A DNA stretch of 64,000 bases from Enterococcus lacertideformus. Its GTDB lineage: Bacteria; Bacillota; Bacilli; Lactobacillales; Enterococcaceae. Made by a program: the position numbers and the translations under genes. Positions within the stretch are counted from its first letter, which is position 1, and every line of letters begins with the position of its first letter. Shown one piece after another: positions 53,259 to 63,656 of this stretch. A model generated the notes under the pieces. The model did not search any database, was not told where the DNA came from, and was given only the letters and a program-made list of their open reading frames with translations. The stretch lies in the NCBI GenBank assembly GCA_015680865.1, contig JADAKE010000016.1, forward strand, positions 248,001 through 312,000. The letters run 5' to 3'.

Positions 53259-55181
53259 TCATGCCGTTGTTACTTCTGGAGCTTTTCTTAGTAGACCATA
53301 AATCACACCGGAAACAATAGCACCAATGGCAATAAATACTAAATACAAGATTGGGTGACTTAGTAAAAAGACAACAAAGATCCCACCATGAGGAGCCAGT
53401 AGTTTAATACCAAACGCCCCAACTAATCCACCTGTTAAAGCTGAACCGATAATAAAACTTGGGATAGCACGGATTGGATCAGCGGCAGCAAATGGGATAG
53501 AACCTTCTGTTACAAAAGACAAGCCCATCACAATATTTGTCAAGCCAGCATCTTGATCTGTCTTGCTGAATTTGTTTTTGAATAGACGAGTGGCTACAAA
53601 GATCGCTAGTGGAGGAACCATTCCCCCAGCCATAACAGAAGCCATCACGACACTTCCACCTGTTGCAACGGTTGTAGCTAACGTTGCTGTACCAAATACA
53701 TACGCTGCTTTATTGATTGGTCCACCTAAGTCAGCAGCCATCATTCCCGCTAACAATGCACCCAGCAAAGCAGCATTTGATCCGCTCATACTTGTTAAAA
53801 AGCTATTCAACGCATCATTGATCGCCTTCATTGGAACATTGACTAATAACATTAAGAACCCTGTAATTAGCAAGCCAAATACTGGATAAAAGAGAATCGT
53901 TTTAATACCATCCAAAGATTTAGGCAAGTTTTTGAATAGTTTGCGTAAAAATACGATCACATATCCTGCTAAGAATCCACCAATCAGTGCGCCTAAGAAT
54001 CCTGCTCCTCCTGTATTAGCTAGCGCACCAGCTGCAAAACCCACGATCAATCCAGGACGATCACCAATACTTGAAGCAATAAATCCTGCAAGAACTGGTA
54101 ACATAAACCCAAATGCGGCTTGTCCAATTTGGTTAAACCAACTAGCCAATTGGTTGTAATTCCCTAAGTTGGCTAGTTGATCTTGAGGAACGCCCATAAA
54201 CTGATCGACCATGAACGAAAGTGCAATGGCAATTCCGCCACCAATGACAAATGGCAACATGTGGGACACACCATTCATCAAATCTTTATAAATTCTTTGA
54301 CCCATCGTACCTTCTGCATTTCCTTCATCCAAAGAATTTTCTTTTCCTTCCCCATGATAGACAGGAGCAGCGCCACTTAATGCGAGATTGATCAGTTCTT
54401 CTGGCTTACGTATCCCATCGCTCACTGGACGATTGACAAGCGCTTTTCCATCGAAACGTTCCATTGCTACTTTTTTATCAGCTGCTACGATCACACCATC
54501 TGCTCGAGCGATATCTTCTGATGTCAAACGATTTTTGATTCCTTCCGAACCATTTGTTTCAACTTTAATCTCAACACCCATTTCTTTGGCCTTTTTCTTC
54601 AAAGAATCTTCAGCCATATAAGTATGGGCAATTCCTGTAGGACATGCTGTTACGGCAATAACAAATCTACTTTTCGGATCTGTTGTCGACTCTTTTACTT
54701 GTTCTGCTTGTTCTTCAGCAGCTTTTTGGTCTTCTGCCGCTTGGAAGAGTTCCTGAACAGCTTCTGGTGAATTAGCTTCTTTTAATTTACCAACGAACAC
54801 TGGATCAATTAAAAGTCGTGACAATGCTGCTAAAGCTTGTAAGTGTGTATCATTTGCCCCTTCTGGAGCAGCGATCATAAAGAACAAATAAGTTGGTTGA
54901 CCGTCTAATGCTTCATAATCAACACCTTTTTTACTTTTAGCGAATAAAACCGTCGCTTCTTTGACAGCTTTATTTTTTGCATGAGGCATCGCAATTCCAT
55001 CCCCCAGACCTGTAGAGGTTTGGGCTTCACGTGCTAAAATCCCCTTCTTATAAGTTTCAATATCAGAAATTCTTCCTGCATCGAACATTTTTTGAACCAT
55101 TTCGTCAATTGCACCTTTTTTATCGGTTGCTTGTAGGTCCATGATCATTGCTTCTTTGATCATTAAGTCTTTAATATTCAT
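53259..55181 (-). CDS. fruA: PTS fructose-specific EIIABC
   Basis: A 640-residue fused fructose permease producing fructose-1-phosphate. The EIIA domain (1-150) carries the phospho-His in GIAMPHAKNKAV. The EIIB domain (about 170-270) starts RFVIAVTACPTGIAHTYMAEDSL with the phospho-Cys. The EIIC domain (about 300-630) has around ten membrane segments and ends YGLLRKAPE. The ATG overlaps the fruK stop (ATGA). It is the last gene of fruR-fruK-fruA and intact, in contrast to the broken beta-glucoside PTS gene. Confidence 0.94.
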   Translation of the reverse strand: MNIKDLMIKEAMIMDLQATDKKGAIDEMVQKMFDAGRISDIETYKKGILAREAQTSTGLGDGIAMPHAKNKAVKEATVLFAKSKKGVDYEALDGQPTYLFFMIAAPEGANDTHLQALAALSRLLIDPVFVGKLKEANSPEAVQELFQAAEDQKAAEEQAEQVKESTTDPKSRFVIAVTACPTGIAHTYMAEDSLKKKAKEMGVEIKVETNGSEGIKNRLTSEDIARADGVIVAADKKVAMERFDGKALVNRPVSDGIRKPEELINLALSGAAPVYHGEGKENSLDEGNAEGTMGQRIYKDLMNGVSHMLPFVIGGGIAIALSFMVDQFMGVPQDQLANLGNYNQLASWFNQIGQAAFGFMLPVLAGFIASSIGDRPGLIVGFAAGALANTGGAGFLGALIGGFLAGYVIVFLRKLFKNLPKSLDGIKTILFYPVFGLLITGFLMLLVNVPMKAINDALNSFLTSMSGSNAALLGALLAGMMAADLGGPINKAAYVFGTATLATTVATGGSVVMASVMAGGMVPPLAIFVATRLFKNKFSKTDQDAGLTNIVMGLSFVTEGSIPFAAADPIRAIPSFIIGSALTGGLVGAFGIKLLAPHGGIFVVFLLSHPILYLVFIAIGAIVSGVIYGLLRKAPEVTTA

Positions 55182-56113
55182 GATAATCCTCCTGAAAACG
55201 AATCTATTTTTGTAATTTCAACTTCTGGTAGTAATTCATCAATCAATGCTCTGGAAGCCAAATCATCAGAAAATGCTGTTGCACTTCCACAGGCAACACC
55301 CCATTTGAATGCTTCTATTGGGTCTTGTTTTTTACTATAAGAGCCAATGAACCCCGCAATCATCGAATCTCCTGCACCAACTGAATTTTTTAATGGACGA
55401 ACTAATACATTCGACTGGTAAGCGCCATCTTTAGTAAATAATAACGCACCATCTCCAGCCATTGAAATCAACACATTCTGTGCGCCTTCAGCTAACAATT
55501 TCTTACCATAAGGAAGAATATCTTCGATACTATGGAACTGTGTTTGATATAATTCTGCAAGTTCATGGTTATTCGGTTTAATTAATAATGGTTTTTCCCT
55601 AAGTGCATTTTTAAGCTCGTCACCCGTGGTATCAATCACAAAATCAGCGCCCTTTTTGCGAACGATCTCAATTAATTCTTGATAAAACCCTTCTCTCAAA
55701 CTTGCTGGAATACTGCCAGATAAAACTACAATGTCACCCTTTCCTACAAGACTTAATACTCGCTTGAGTTCATCGATTTCTTCATTTGAAATAATAGGTC
55801 CTAAGCCATTGATTTCTGTTTCAGTTTCTGATTTCAACTTGATGTTAATACGAGTATCTGATTGTACTACTGTAAATGATGTACGAATCTCTTCTTTTTC
55901 CAGCCAATTAGAGATAAAGTTTCCTGTAAAACCTCCTAAAAATCCAAGTGCTGTTGAGCTAGATTCCAGCCTTTTTAACATTCGAGAAACATTGATTCCT
56001 TTTCCGCCTGGGACTTTGAAATCTTCTTTCATTCGATTCAGATGACCAATTTTTAGCCCATCAACACGCACAATAAAATCAATTGATGGATTTAATGTAA
56101 CTGTATAAATCAT
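55178..56113 (-). CDS. fruK: 1-phosphofructokinase
   Basis: A PfkB-family kinase that converts fructose-1-phosphate to fructose-1,6-bisphosphate. The 311-residue protein starts MIYTVTLNPSIDFIVRVDG, has the PfkB N-signature PGGKGINVSRMLKRL and the C-signature VGAGDSMIAGFIG with the catalytic Asp. It overlaps fruR upstream and fruA downstream by four bases each, so the three genes are translationally coupled. Confidence 0.93.
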   Translation of the reverse strand: MIYTVTLNPSIDFIVRVDGLKIGHLNRMKEDFKVPGGKGINVSRMLKRLESSSTALGFLGGFTGNFISNWLEKEEIRTSFTVVQSDTRINIKLKSETETEINGLGPIISNEEIDELKRVLSLVGKGDIVVLSGSIPASLREGFYQELIEIVRKKGADFVIDTTGDELKNALREKPLLIKPNNHELAELYQTQFHSIEDILPYGKKLLAEGAQNVLISMAGDGALLFTKDGAYQSNVLVRPLKNSVGAGDSMIAGFIGSYSKKQDPIEAFKWGVACGSATAFSDDLASRALIDELLPEVEITKIDSFSGGLS

Positions 56114-56862
56114 TGTATTGCCTCCTTAATTGTTGTCCGTTCCCGATAGTCTGCTTTAAGTTCTATTGGACAACGTTCGGTTACGATCGTAGCTGCTGAT
56201 AAAGACGCGACAGAAGTGAAACTAAGCTTATTGAATTTAGAATGGTCAATCAACACAAAACTTTCTTCTGCATTTGCCATAGCAAGTCTTTTAAGTGCTG
56301 CTTCTTCTGGATCAGGGGTGGTAAATCCACGAGTTAAATCTGCCCCATTCATTCCCATAAATGCTTTATTAAAATGAAAATCTCTTAATTGCTCTATAGC
56401 ACTGGAACCCAGTACTGCATTTGTAGACAGTTTTACTTTCCCACCAAGGATAATAGTAGGAAGTTGTAAATCTACTAAACTTGCCGCGTGCTTAACTGAA
56501 TTAGTAACAACAGTTACTTTTTTTTCTTGTAAGTATGGGATCATTTCTAACGTAGTTGATCCAGCATCTAAGTAGACGACATCTTCCTCATCAATCAAAG
56601 AGACAGCTAAATGAGCAATTATTTTTTTCTCATGAACGTTTTTGAGCGTTTTTTCCATCATGCTTTGTTCAAAGCCTAAAAGTTGTCCTTTTTTGGCACC
56701 ACCGTGTATTCTTTCTAAAAGCCCTTCATTTTCTAACTCTTGTAAATCACGTCTAATCGTTGATTCAGAAGCATTTAACTGGATGACCAAATCTTGTGAT
56801 TTCACAATTTTTTGTTGGTCCAATAAATATAGTATTTTTTGTCTACGTTCTTCTGTAAGCAT
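56110..56862 (-). CDS. fruR: DeoR-family regulator of the fructose operon
   Basis: A repressor with the N-terminal DeoR HTH, MLTEERRQKILYLLDQQKIVKSQDLVIQLNASESTIRRDLQELENEGL, and a C-terminal sugar-phosphate sensor (VVYLDAGSTTLEMIPYL, VVTNSVKHAASL). It presumably responds to fructose-1-phosphate. The ATG at 56862 lies nine bases after AGGTG. A GTG six bases earlier and a farther in-frame Met are less well placed. Autoregulation is suggested by direct repeats just upstream of the promoter. Confidence 0.88.
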   Translation of the reverse strand: MLTEERRQKILYLLDQQKIVKSQDLVIQLNASESTIRRDLQELENEGLLERIHGGAKKGQLLGFEQSMMEKTLKNVHEKKIIAHLAVSLIDEEDVVYLDAGSTTLEMIPYLQEKKVTVVTNSVKHAASLVDLQLPTIILGGKVKLSTNAVLGSSAIEQLRDFHFNKAFMGMNGADLTRGFTTPDPEEAALKRLAMANAEESFVLIDHSKFNKLSFTSVASLSAATIVTERCPIELKADYRERTTIKEAIQ

Positions 56863-56884
56863 TTCCACGATCACCTCACGACAC

Positions 56885-56913
56885 ATATTAGCATATATTT
56901 TTTTATTTTTCAA
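56885..56913 (-). promoter_or_regulatory. Promoter of fruRKA
   Basis: On the minus strand: -35 TTGAAA, 17-bp spacer, -10 TAATAT with an extended TGC before it. It lies about 20 bp before the fruR translation start. Confidence 0.7.
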
Positions 56914-56931
56914 CCAAAAAACAACCAAAAA
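56911..56931 (-). promoter_or_regulatory. Candidate FruR operator (direct repeats)
   Basis: Two exact copies of TTTTTGGTTG spaced 11 bp apart, one helical turn, overlapping the -35. DeoR-type sugar regulators often bind direct repeats, so this is a plausible operator; binding is inferred. Confidence 0.45.
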
Positions 56932-56960
56932 CAGTCAATATTATTCTAAATCCTTCATAC

Positions 56961-57011
56961 AAAAAAAGCGCAGAAAATTTTTGCTTGCTAACCGCAAAGA
57001 TTCTCGCACTT
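56961..57011 (-). terminator. Terminator between the small membrane protein gene and fruR
   Basis: GTGCGAGAATCTTTGC pairs imperfectly with GCAAAAATTTTCTGCGC on the minus strand, followed by TTTTTTTG. T-runs on both sides allow bidirectional use. Confidence 0.7.
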
Positions 57012-57035
57012 TTTTATTATTAATTTACTTAACTA

Positions 57036-57191
57036 TTATTTCTTGTGGAGTAAATAATAGTACCTTCCTAACCCAACAAACATCACTAAAAAACCAAAGA
57101 TTGAACGCACCGGTAGACCAGGAATGAAGAACATTAATAAAGCAACAAAAGCAGTTGGCATCATGATACGATAATATAAGTATTTGTTCAT
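57036..57191 (-). CDS. Small membrane protein, 51 residues
   Basis: MNKYLYYRIMMPTAFVALLM, then FFIPGLPVRSIFGFLVMFVG and LGRYYYLLHKK: two hydrophobic helices with a short PGLP turn and basic ends. The ATG at 57191 has GAGGGTGGAAAG upstream and a terminator follows. I do not recognise the family. It overlaps the end of the upstream broken gene slightly less than 20 bp away, so both may have been co-transcribed. Confidence 0.55.
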   Translation of the reverse strand: MNKYLYYRIMMPTAFVALLMFFIPGLPVRSIFGFLVMFVGLGRYYYLLHKK

Positions 57192-57201
57192 CTTTCCACC
57201 C

Positions 57202-58505
57202 TCAAATTTTTTGTAATGTAGCAAACTTGTTTAATCTTGAATCATCATAAATTTCCACTCTAAGATGATTCCCACCTTTTTTTAAGTCAAAACTAAATCG
57301 TCCACGCCTTCTTCTAAAACGCTTGAATTTAATATAGGATAATTTTTCTCGAATTTCATTTAATGGTAATTGCATCAAATTTTCAGACGGTATATAAAAA
57401 CGTAAAGTAACTAAATATTCTTGGTATTTTTCGTCTTCTACTGATATTTCTAAGTATTCCCTAATGTAGTAGCAATAAGCTTCAATCCCGTTATCTAACG
57501 AAATTCGTGGATCAATGATTTTATAAAACATCATCTGCGCTCGCTGTTCATCAATCCAAAGAAAGTAGGCTTGGGTATTTAATCTCCCTTTTATCCTTTT
57601 CTCACGGTACTCATCTTTAACAAAATTATAACTGCGAGTAACAAAAAAGCTAGCATACTTCTTTTGGGTAGACTGCATTTTTTCATTTTGATATTGAATG
57701 GTTTGAATACTTTGTTCTGTATAAACATATTCAATAAAAGGAGCTTTCAGAATTCCTACACCATTATCCCATGCGAGATGGTCAAATCCTAATTGGTCTC
57801 GATAATACATTTGAAATTGAAGATTAACTGCTTCTTGCCATTTAAAAGGGTCACGATATATTTGCACACTGATTATGCCATTTTGATGTTCTTTTACATA
57901 TTCCACTTGTTGGATATCTAAAAATACTTGTTTAGGAATCATTCGATAATAGTGCGGGCTATAATACATTTCCCAACAAGAAGTAAAACGCAGTCCCTCA
58001 TGGGATAAATCGTAACCAGAAAATTGATTGCAATCAATAATCACTTCACCAGATACCCCTTTCATTTTAGGCAATTTTTTAATTTCTTTGGCTGTTTCAA
58101 AAGTTAAACGCGCGGTTAGCTCTTTTGTATTATGATAAATAAATTCATTGTAGGATCTTAGATAGGCAAATACGCCATTTTTTCCAACTTATTTTCAATG
58201 TAATCACGGACTATCGCTTCATATCGAAAGAAAGTTTTCTTCTTGAGAATATTTTTAATGATTAATTGTTGTCCATCAAAATGAAAACTACATTCATTAT
58301 TATCATCTCTTACAATTACCCAACCAAATGTGAAAGCACCTTCTTCTAGTGCTTCATAAGTAAATTTTTGTAAATCAAAACTTTGCATTGATCTATGAGA
58401 AGTCTGGAAATACAATGGTTCAAACATTATTCGAATAAAAACTAGCCAATCATCCATCTCATGTTTCTTTTGACTACGACTTAAATTTGTTAGTTGCATC
58501 GTCAT
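57202..58505 (-). pseudogene. Unrecognised gene, frameshifted in a poly-A tract
   Basis: I do not recognise this protein. It would be about 433 residues, soluble, rich in aromatic and charged residues: MQLTNLSRSQKKHEMDDWLV at the start, FTFGWVIVRDDNNE, then after the break FAYLRSYNEFIYHNTKELTARLT, CWEMYYSPHYYRMIPK and a basic C-terminal KFKRFRRRRGRFSFDLKKGG. The first 115 codons run into a stop because an A tract at 58175-58180 has six bases. Seven would give EKNGVFAYLRSYN and join both parts. Start choice is uncertain, since no strong ribosome site is visible; ATG at 58505 is the best guess. Confidence 0.6.
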
Positions 58506-58648
58506 CAATAATCTATCTTAACTCATCTAATACTCACCATTTTCGTTTTGTTTTATAATTAAATTATAACCAAACGTAAGAAAAAAATAAAATTTAACGA
58601 CTCTATCGCCTTTATTTTTTATTCCATGTTAAAATAATAGAAAAAATA

Positions 58649-58698
58649 AAAAAATCGTCTGGACGACTTTCCATAACAGGAAACAGTCTGGACGACTT
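58649..58698 (-). terminator. Intrinsic terminator of engB
   Basis: On the minus strand TCGTC..GAC..TTTCC pairs with GGAAA..GTC..GACGA, then T7. The two arms also contain the direct repeat GTCTGGACGAC. It starts 6 bp after the stop. Confidence 0.75.
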
Positions 58699-58704
58699 TT
58701 TTGT

Positions 58705-59292
58705 TTATTCTGCAATCATATCTCCAATAGCTTTCCAAGCTTCTTCTTTACCTTGTTTTGTTACAGAAGAAAACAAAATAAATTGATCATTACTATCAAA
58801 GTTTAACGCTTTTCTGATTTCACTTTCATGTTTGTTCCATTTACCACGTGGTATCTTATCTGCCTTCGTCGCTACAACAATCACAGGAATATCGTAGTAT
58901 TTTAAAAATTCATACATCTGGATATCTTCTGCTGAGGGTTTATGACGCAGGTCAACTAAAGAAACCACTGCACGTAACTGTTCTCTTGTGGTAATATATG
59001 TTTCGATCATTTTGCCCCATTTTGCCCGTTCTGTTTTAGATACTTTTGCATACCCATAACCTGGAACATCAACAAAATGTAAGGCATTTTCAATCAAATA
59101 AAAATTTAATGTTTGCGTTTTACCAGGTTTTCCTGAAGTACGTGCTAAATTTTTTCTATCAATTAATGTATTGATAAAAGAAGATTTCCCTACATTTGAA
59201 CGCCCTGCTAGAGCAATTTCAGGTAAATTAGACTCTGGATACTGCTTAGGTGCAACTGCACTAATAACTATTTCCGCTTGATGTACTTTCAT
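58705..59292 (-). CDS. engB: Ribosome-biogenesis GTPase EngB/YsxC
   Basis: A 195-residue GTPase required for 50S assembly. G1 [19 protein letters not shown]2 region [17 protein letters not shown]3 [13 protein letters not shown]4 [14 protein letters not shown] and G5 FSSVTKQG are all present. It follows clpX in the tig-clpX-engB order conserved in Firmicutes, but here about 360 bp with repeat material separate it from clpX. GGGGAGAAAT precedes the ATG. Confidence 0.95.
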   Translation of the reverse strand: MKVHQAEIVISAVAPKQYPESNLPEIALAGRSNVGKSSFINTLIDRKNLARTSGKPGKTQTLNFYLIENALHFVDVPGYGYAKVSKTERAKWGKMIETYITTREQLRAVVSLVDLRHKPSAEDIQMYEFLKYYDIPVIVVATKADKIPRGKWNKHESEIRKALNFDSNDQFILFSSVTKQGKEEAWKAIGDMIAE

Positions 59293-59312
59293 AAAATTTC
59301 TCCCCTAAAAAA

Positions 59313-59434
59313 GGTTATGAGAAGAGCGTTAACTCTCAAAAATTAAATTAAGGCAAAACATTTCAAAATAGTTTTTCATGTTTTAGAGTGCTTGTCCTTA
59401 ACACATAGAGATAGCTCTTCAAACACCATCTATC
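59313..59434 (+). repeat. Dispersed hairpin repeat, copy E
   Basis: GGTTATGAGAAGAGCGTTAA at the left, arms CTAAAACAT-type sequences around the core AAATAGTTTTTCATGTTTT, GAGATAGCTCTTC and right flank AAACACCATCTATC. A diverged member of the family. The remaining gap to clpX holds a 9-bp perfect stem (ATGAGCTTA/TAAGCTCAT, 59510-59538) and a GGCTGTGACAG word at 59549, possibly eroded further units. Confidence 0.6.
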
Positions 59435-59654
59435 ATAAAAATTGTATACAAGCTCTTTTTGCTCCCAGTATTAAAAAAATCAAAAGACACTTGTTGACTT
59501 TGTGTTTATATGAGCTTAACACCAAGGAATAAGCTCATAGGTTTCGACAGGCTGTGACAGATAAGAATATTCAATAATTACTCTTAAAACCATAAGAAAA
59601 TATAAAAGCCGCCGTAAAAGCACTAGCTAACTTTCACGACAGCTCGCTGATTAT

Positions 59655-60905
59655 TTATCCAGCTTTTTTCTCAGAGTCTTTATAAATGATAGTCGGTTTT
59701 CCTGTAAATTCAGCAGCATCCTTTGTGATAATTACTTTTTCAATCTTTTCATCTGATGGAATATCAAACATTACATCCATCATTATCTCTTCAATGATTG
59801 AGCGTAATCCACGTGCACCAGTATTACGTTCAATTGCTTTTTCCGCAATAGCTGCTAATGCCTCTGGCTCAAATTCTAATTCTGTATTATCTAAAGAAAG
59901 TAATTTTTTATATTGTTTCACTAAGGCATTCTTTGGTTCTGTTAAGATACGGACTAGATCATCTGCCGTTAATCTTTCCAGTGCAGCCATTACTGGTAAA
60001 CGCCCAATAAATTCTGGAATCAAACCGAATTTTAATAAATCTTCTGGGATAATTTGTTGCATCACGCTTTCGCCGTCTGCTAATTTTTTATTTGTTGTAC
60101 CAAAGCCAATTGTTTTTTCTCCCAAGCGATTTTTTACAATTGTTTCAATCCCATCAAAAGCGCCACCTACGATGAACAATACATTAGTGGTATCGATTTG
60201 AATAAACTCTTGATGTGGATGTTTCCGTCCTCCTTGAGGCGGCACACTTGCCACAGTACCTTCTAAAATTTTCAACAGTGCTTGTTGAACTCCTTCACCC
60301 GATACGTCGCGGGTAATCGAAACATTCTCGCTTTTACGAGCAATTTTATCGATTTCATCAATATAGATGATACCTTTTTCTGCTCGTTCTACATTATAAT
60401 CCGCTGATTGTAAAAGTTTCAACAAAATATTTTCAACATCTTCACCTACATAGCCAGCTTCTGTCAAGCTTGTTGCATCCGCTATCGCAAATGGAACATT
60501 CAATGTCTTAGCTAATATTTGTGCTAAAAATGTCTTACCTGACCCAGTCGGACCGATCAAACAGATATTACTTTTTTGTAATTCTACATCATCTGCATCC
60601 TCTTGTGCCTGTTGATTCACTCGTTTGTAGTGGTTGTACACAGCTACAGCTAATGAGCGTTTCGCGCGATCTTGACCAATCACGTAGTTATTTAAGACTT
60701 CCAAAATCTCTAATGGTTTTGGTACTTCTGTCAACTCACGTACCACTTCTTCATAAAATTCTTCATCAATGATCTCTTTGCATAGGTCAATACATTCATT
60801 ACAGATGTAGACCCCTGGACCAGCCACGATTTTTTTTACTTCTTCCTGTGTTTTGCCACAAAAAGAACAACGTACGGTCTCATTGCCACTTGGATTATCA
60901 TACAT
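59655..60905 (-). CDS. clpX: ATP-dependent Clp protease ATP-binding subunit ClpX
   Basis: A hexameric unfoldase that feeds substrates to ClpP. The 416-residue protein has an N-terminal zinc-binding domain ([23 protein letters not shown]), Walker [15 protein letters not shown], Walker [15 protein letters not shown], sensor GGAFDGIE and the ClpP-docking-type loop IGFGT. The ATG at 60905 lies eight bases after AAGGGG. A GTG three codons upstream overlaps the Shine-Dalgarno and is less likely. Confidence 0.95.
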   Translation of the reverse strand: MYDNPSGNETVRCSFCGKTQEEVKKIVAGPGVYICNECIDLCKEIIDEEFYEEVVRELTEVPKPLEILEVLNNYVIGQDRAKRSLAVAVYNHYKRVNQQAQEDADDVELQKSNICLIGPTGSGKTFLAQILAKTLNVPFAIADATSLTEAGYVGEDVENILLKLLQSADYNVERAEKGIIYIDEIDKIARKSENVSITRDVSGEGVQQALLKILEGTVASVPPQGGRKHPHQEFIQIDTTNVLFIVGGAFDGIETIVKNRLGEKTIGFGTTNKKLADGESVMQQIIPEDLLKFGLIPEFIGRLPVMAALERLTADDLVRILTEPKNALVKQYKKLLSLDNTELEFEPEALAAIAEKAIERNTGARGLRSIIEEIMMDVMFDIPSDEKIEKVIITKDAAEFTGKPTIIYKDSEKKAG

Positions 60906-61028
60906 GGTCTTCACCCCTTAACTTGCATGGAAAATGCAAGAAACTATCACAGACTTTACAGTCTTTTACTATCATACCATAATTTTAAAAAAAGAAAAAG
61001 CACTAAACAAAAGAGGACTTTTTAAATG

Positions 61029-61070
61029 AAAAAATAGCGAGATAAAAGTAAAAATAACTTTTGTCTCGCT
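61029..61070 (-). terminator. Intrinsic terminator of tig
   Basis: AGCGAGACAAAAGTT pairs with AACTTTTATCTCGCT-type sequence (one mismatch) around a short T-rich loop, followed by ATTTTTT on the minus strand, 90 bp after the tig stop. Between it and the stop, 61078-61110 resembles half of a hairpin repeat (minus strand, AGCTTCTTATATTTTTCC). Confidence 0.75.
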
Positions 61071-61159
61071 CACTAAATCCGAACAGAGGAAAAATATAAG
61101 AAGCTGTTTTGATCTATGCTTTCTTATCGCGTGATAGCAGATCTGCCTTTTCAGAACCT

Positions 61160-62443
61160 CTATTTTGCTTCAGTTGCTGTACCAGTAATCAGTTCAATCG
61201 CTTTTTTCATTGTTACATCATGTTCTAACATATCGTCTGTCAATACACGTTTGATTTGTTCAATAGGCATATTATAAGAATCAGCTAATTCTTGGATTTC
61301 AGCATTAATTTCTTCTTCAGTTGCTTCTAAGTTTTCAGCTTTTGCAATTGCTTCAATCACAAGATTTGTTTTTGTACGAGTTTCTGCTTCGCCTTCAAAT
61401 TGTTTGTGTAAGTCTTCTTCTGTGGAACCAGTCAATTGGTAATACATTTCCGGAGAAATCCCTTGACGTTGCATGTTATTCAGGAATTCATCCATTGAAC
61501 GATGCACTTCATCATGAACCATCACATGTGGAAGATCAACGATTTCTGCGTTTTCAACAGCTAAACTAATGGCAGCTTCATCTTTTGCATCTTCTGCTGC
61601 TTTTTCTTTTGTTTCAGTCAACTCTTTAAGGTATTTTTCTTTCAATTCAGCTAATGTAGATACTTCGTCATCTACATCTTTCGCAAATTCATCATCTAAC
61701 TCAGGGACTTCTTTTGATTTTACCTCATGAACAGTTACTTTGAAGACTGCTTCTTTTCCAGCAAGATCTTCTGCTTGGTAATCTTCTGGGAAAGTCACTG
61801 TTAAGTCTAAGCTTTCACCTGACTTTTTACCAACCAATTGTTCTTCAAACCCAGGGATGAATGAACCAGACCCTAATTCAAGAGAATAGTTTTCGCCTTT
61901 TCCACCTTCAAATGCTTCTCCATCAACAAAGCCTTCAAAGTCAATCACTACTGTATCACCATTTTCAGCGGCATCTTCTTTAATCACTAGTTCCGCCTGC
62001 GCTTCTTGCTCACGTTTAATGCGTTCTTCAACATCTGCTTCTGTTACTTCGCGGTCTTGTTTTTCAACAACTAGGTCTTTGTATTGCCCTAATTTTACTT
62101 CTGGTTTCACAGTTACTTCAGCAGTGATTACCCAATCTTGTCCTTTTTCCATGCTTTCTACATCGATTTTAGGTTGTGAGACTGGTTCGATCCCCGCTTC
62201 TTTAACTGCTGCTTCATAGTTTTCTGGTAACACAGCATTCAATGCGTCTTCATAAAGTGCTTCTTCTCCATACATACGGTTAAATACTTGACGAGAAACT
62301 TTCCATTTACGGAAACCTGGTACATTCAAATTTCCTTTTACTTTATTAAAAGCAGTCGTTAGTCCTTTTTGGATTTCATCTTGCGCAATCGTAAATTTTA
62401 AAACACCATCATTTGTGCCTTTTTTTTCAAATGTTGCAGTCAT
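61160..62443 (-). CDS. tig: Trigger factor
   Basis: A ribosome-associated chaperone and prolyl isomerase. The 427-residue protein has the N-terminal ribosome-binding domain with [20 protein letters not shown] (family GFRKGK-type signature, here K-W-K), the FKBP domain ([36 protein letters not shown]) and a helical C-terminal chaperone arm. The acidic C-terminal composition is normal. The substitution of Gly by Trp in the GFRxGKxP signature is worth noting; Pro after K is also replaced by Ser-Arg. Confidence 0.95.
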   Translation of the reverse strand: MTATFEKKGTNDGVLKFTIAQDEIQKGLTTAFNKVKGNLNVPGFRKWKVSRQVFNRMYGEEALYEDALNAVLPENYEAAVKEAGIEPVSQPKIDVESMEKGQDWVITAEVTVKPEVKLGQYKDLVVEKQDREVTEADVEERIKREQEAQAELVIKEDAAENGDTVVIDFEGFVDGEAFEGGKGENYSLELGSGSFIPGFEEQLVGKKSGESLDLTVTFPEDYQAEDLAGKEAVFKVTVHEVKSKEVPELDDEFAKDVDDEVSTLAELKEKYLKELTETKEKAAEDAKDEAAISLAVENAEIVDLPHVMVHDEVHRSMDEFLNNMQRQGISPEMYYQLTGSTEEDLHKQFEGEAETRTKTNLVIEAIAKAENLEATEEEINAEIQELADSYNMPIEQIKRVLTDDMLEHDVTMKKAIELITGTATEAK

Positions 62444-62588
62444 CTAATTCCCTCCGAATTTTGAAATTCATTTTATACATCAAAAACGTTTCATGCATAC
62501 CTTTAAATAGTACACTAACCATTTCAAATTGTAAACATATTGAACGATCAGAATCCACGTTTTTCATGACTTTTTTATCTAAAATGGA

Positions 62589-63537
62589 TTAGATCCTCTC
62601 TTGAAAGAGTCTCATTATACTTAAAATATTCTTTCTTTTTTCCGTATATTTTCTTTCATCTTCATCCGTTTGCCCATTGTCATCTTTTTGACCATAGGCA
62701 TAAAGCGTACTTTCAAACCATTTTTGAGGATCCTCGACATATGTATCATAAATCGGGTAAAGAAGCGCACTTTGCATCAAAAACTCTTCTTTTTACAACT
62801 GAGCTAAGATAGGCATCGTGATTTTCATATTTTTCGGCCAATATTGATAACTTTTGGTAAGCGAATTGCTTTTCCGGTTTTGGTAAAGTAGCAGGAATCA
62901 CTTCTATTACTTGTTTATCAATAGTTAAATATGAAATTAATTGATTATTTTTAACTTCCACAAGTAACTCTAACATCTTCGCTCGCACCAACAAATGGAT
63001 TTCTGGCATAATAATCAACTTATTGATTGTTTGAACTAATTCATGATACGGTAACTCTTCAATTTTCGACACAAATAATAATTGTTTTGTTTGGGACATG
63101 GATGATACTTTATCTATCCAGTGATAGATGTCACGAATTTTTTTTCGTTCATTTCGACTCATAAAATTCTCTGATTGTTGGATCTTATCCAACACGTCTT
63201 GTTCAAATGCTTCAGAAAAATCATAACTGGCAATTAACTTACGAGCATATAGATAATCTCTTGTTTGTATCAGTAAATCAAAATAAAACGTTGCCGTCTC
63301 TTCTTTGTTTAGATATTCCTTTTCATGGGGAAGTGCTTGGTTCAATGCTTCTTTTTTTTCATTAATTTCAAATAAGCAAAATACAAGTAAACGATTTGCC
63401 TCAAATGTCGCCTTTAATTCGTAGTCACGTTGAAATAATTCCTTTGCTTGAAAATACTGATGGTCTGTCAACATTTGTTGCGCTAGTCGCATAAGATTTT
63501 CATATTTGTCAGGAAAATCAATTCGATCCACACACAT
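62589..63537 (-). pseudogene. TPR-type protein gene upstream of tig, frameshifted
   Basis: A helical, tetratricopeptide-like protein of about 316 residues: CVDRIDFPDKYENLMRLAQQ, FQAKELFQRDYELKATFEAN, LLIQTRDYLYARKLIASYD, and after the break MQSALLYPIYDTYVEDPQKWF. Proteins of this kind commonly sit just before tig in enterococci; function is unknown. An extra A in AAAAA near 62795-62800 turns VVKEEFLMQSALL into VVKRRVFDAKCAS and a stop. The ATG at 63537 has GAAGGGAGAA upstream and is preferred over an earlier Met that would add a spurious hydrophobic stretch. Confidence 0.7.
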
Positions 63538-63604
63538 TTCTCCCTTCAATTCTTCTTTAAACATTTTATTCACAATGAACAAATAACAATTCCAATAGTA
63601 GCAA

Positions 63605-63645
63605 ATAAAAAAAATCATGACAATCATTTTTGGATCGTCATGATT
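63605..63645 (-). terminator. Intrinsic terminator of the RDD gene
   Basis: AATCATGACGATC pairs with GATTGTCATGATT (one G-T) around an A-rich loop, then T8 on the minus strand, 12 bp after the stop. Confidence 0.88.
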
Positions 63646-63656
63646 AAAAAATTTAA

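Noticed and set aside
59510..59560. Stem ATGAGCTTA/TAAGCTCAT and a GGCTGTGACAG word as another complete repeat unit
   Set aside because: Core and right flank are not recognisable; at most an eroded fragment, mentioned under copy E.
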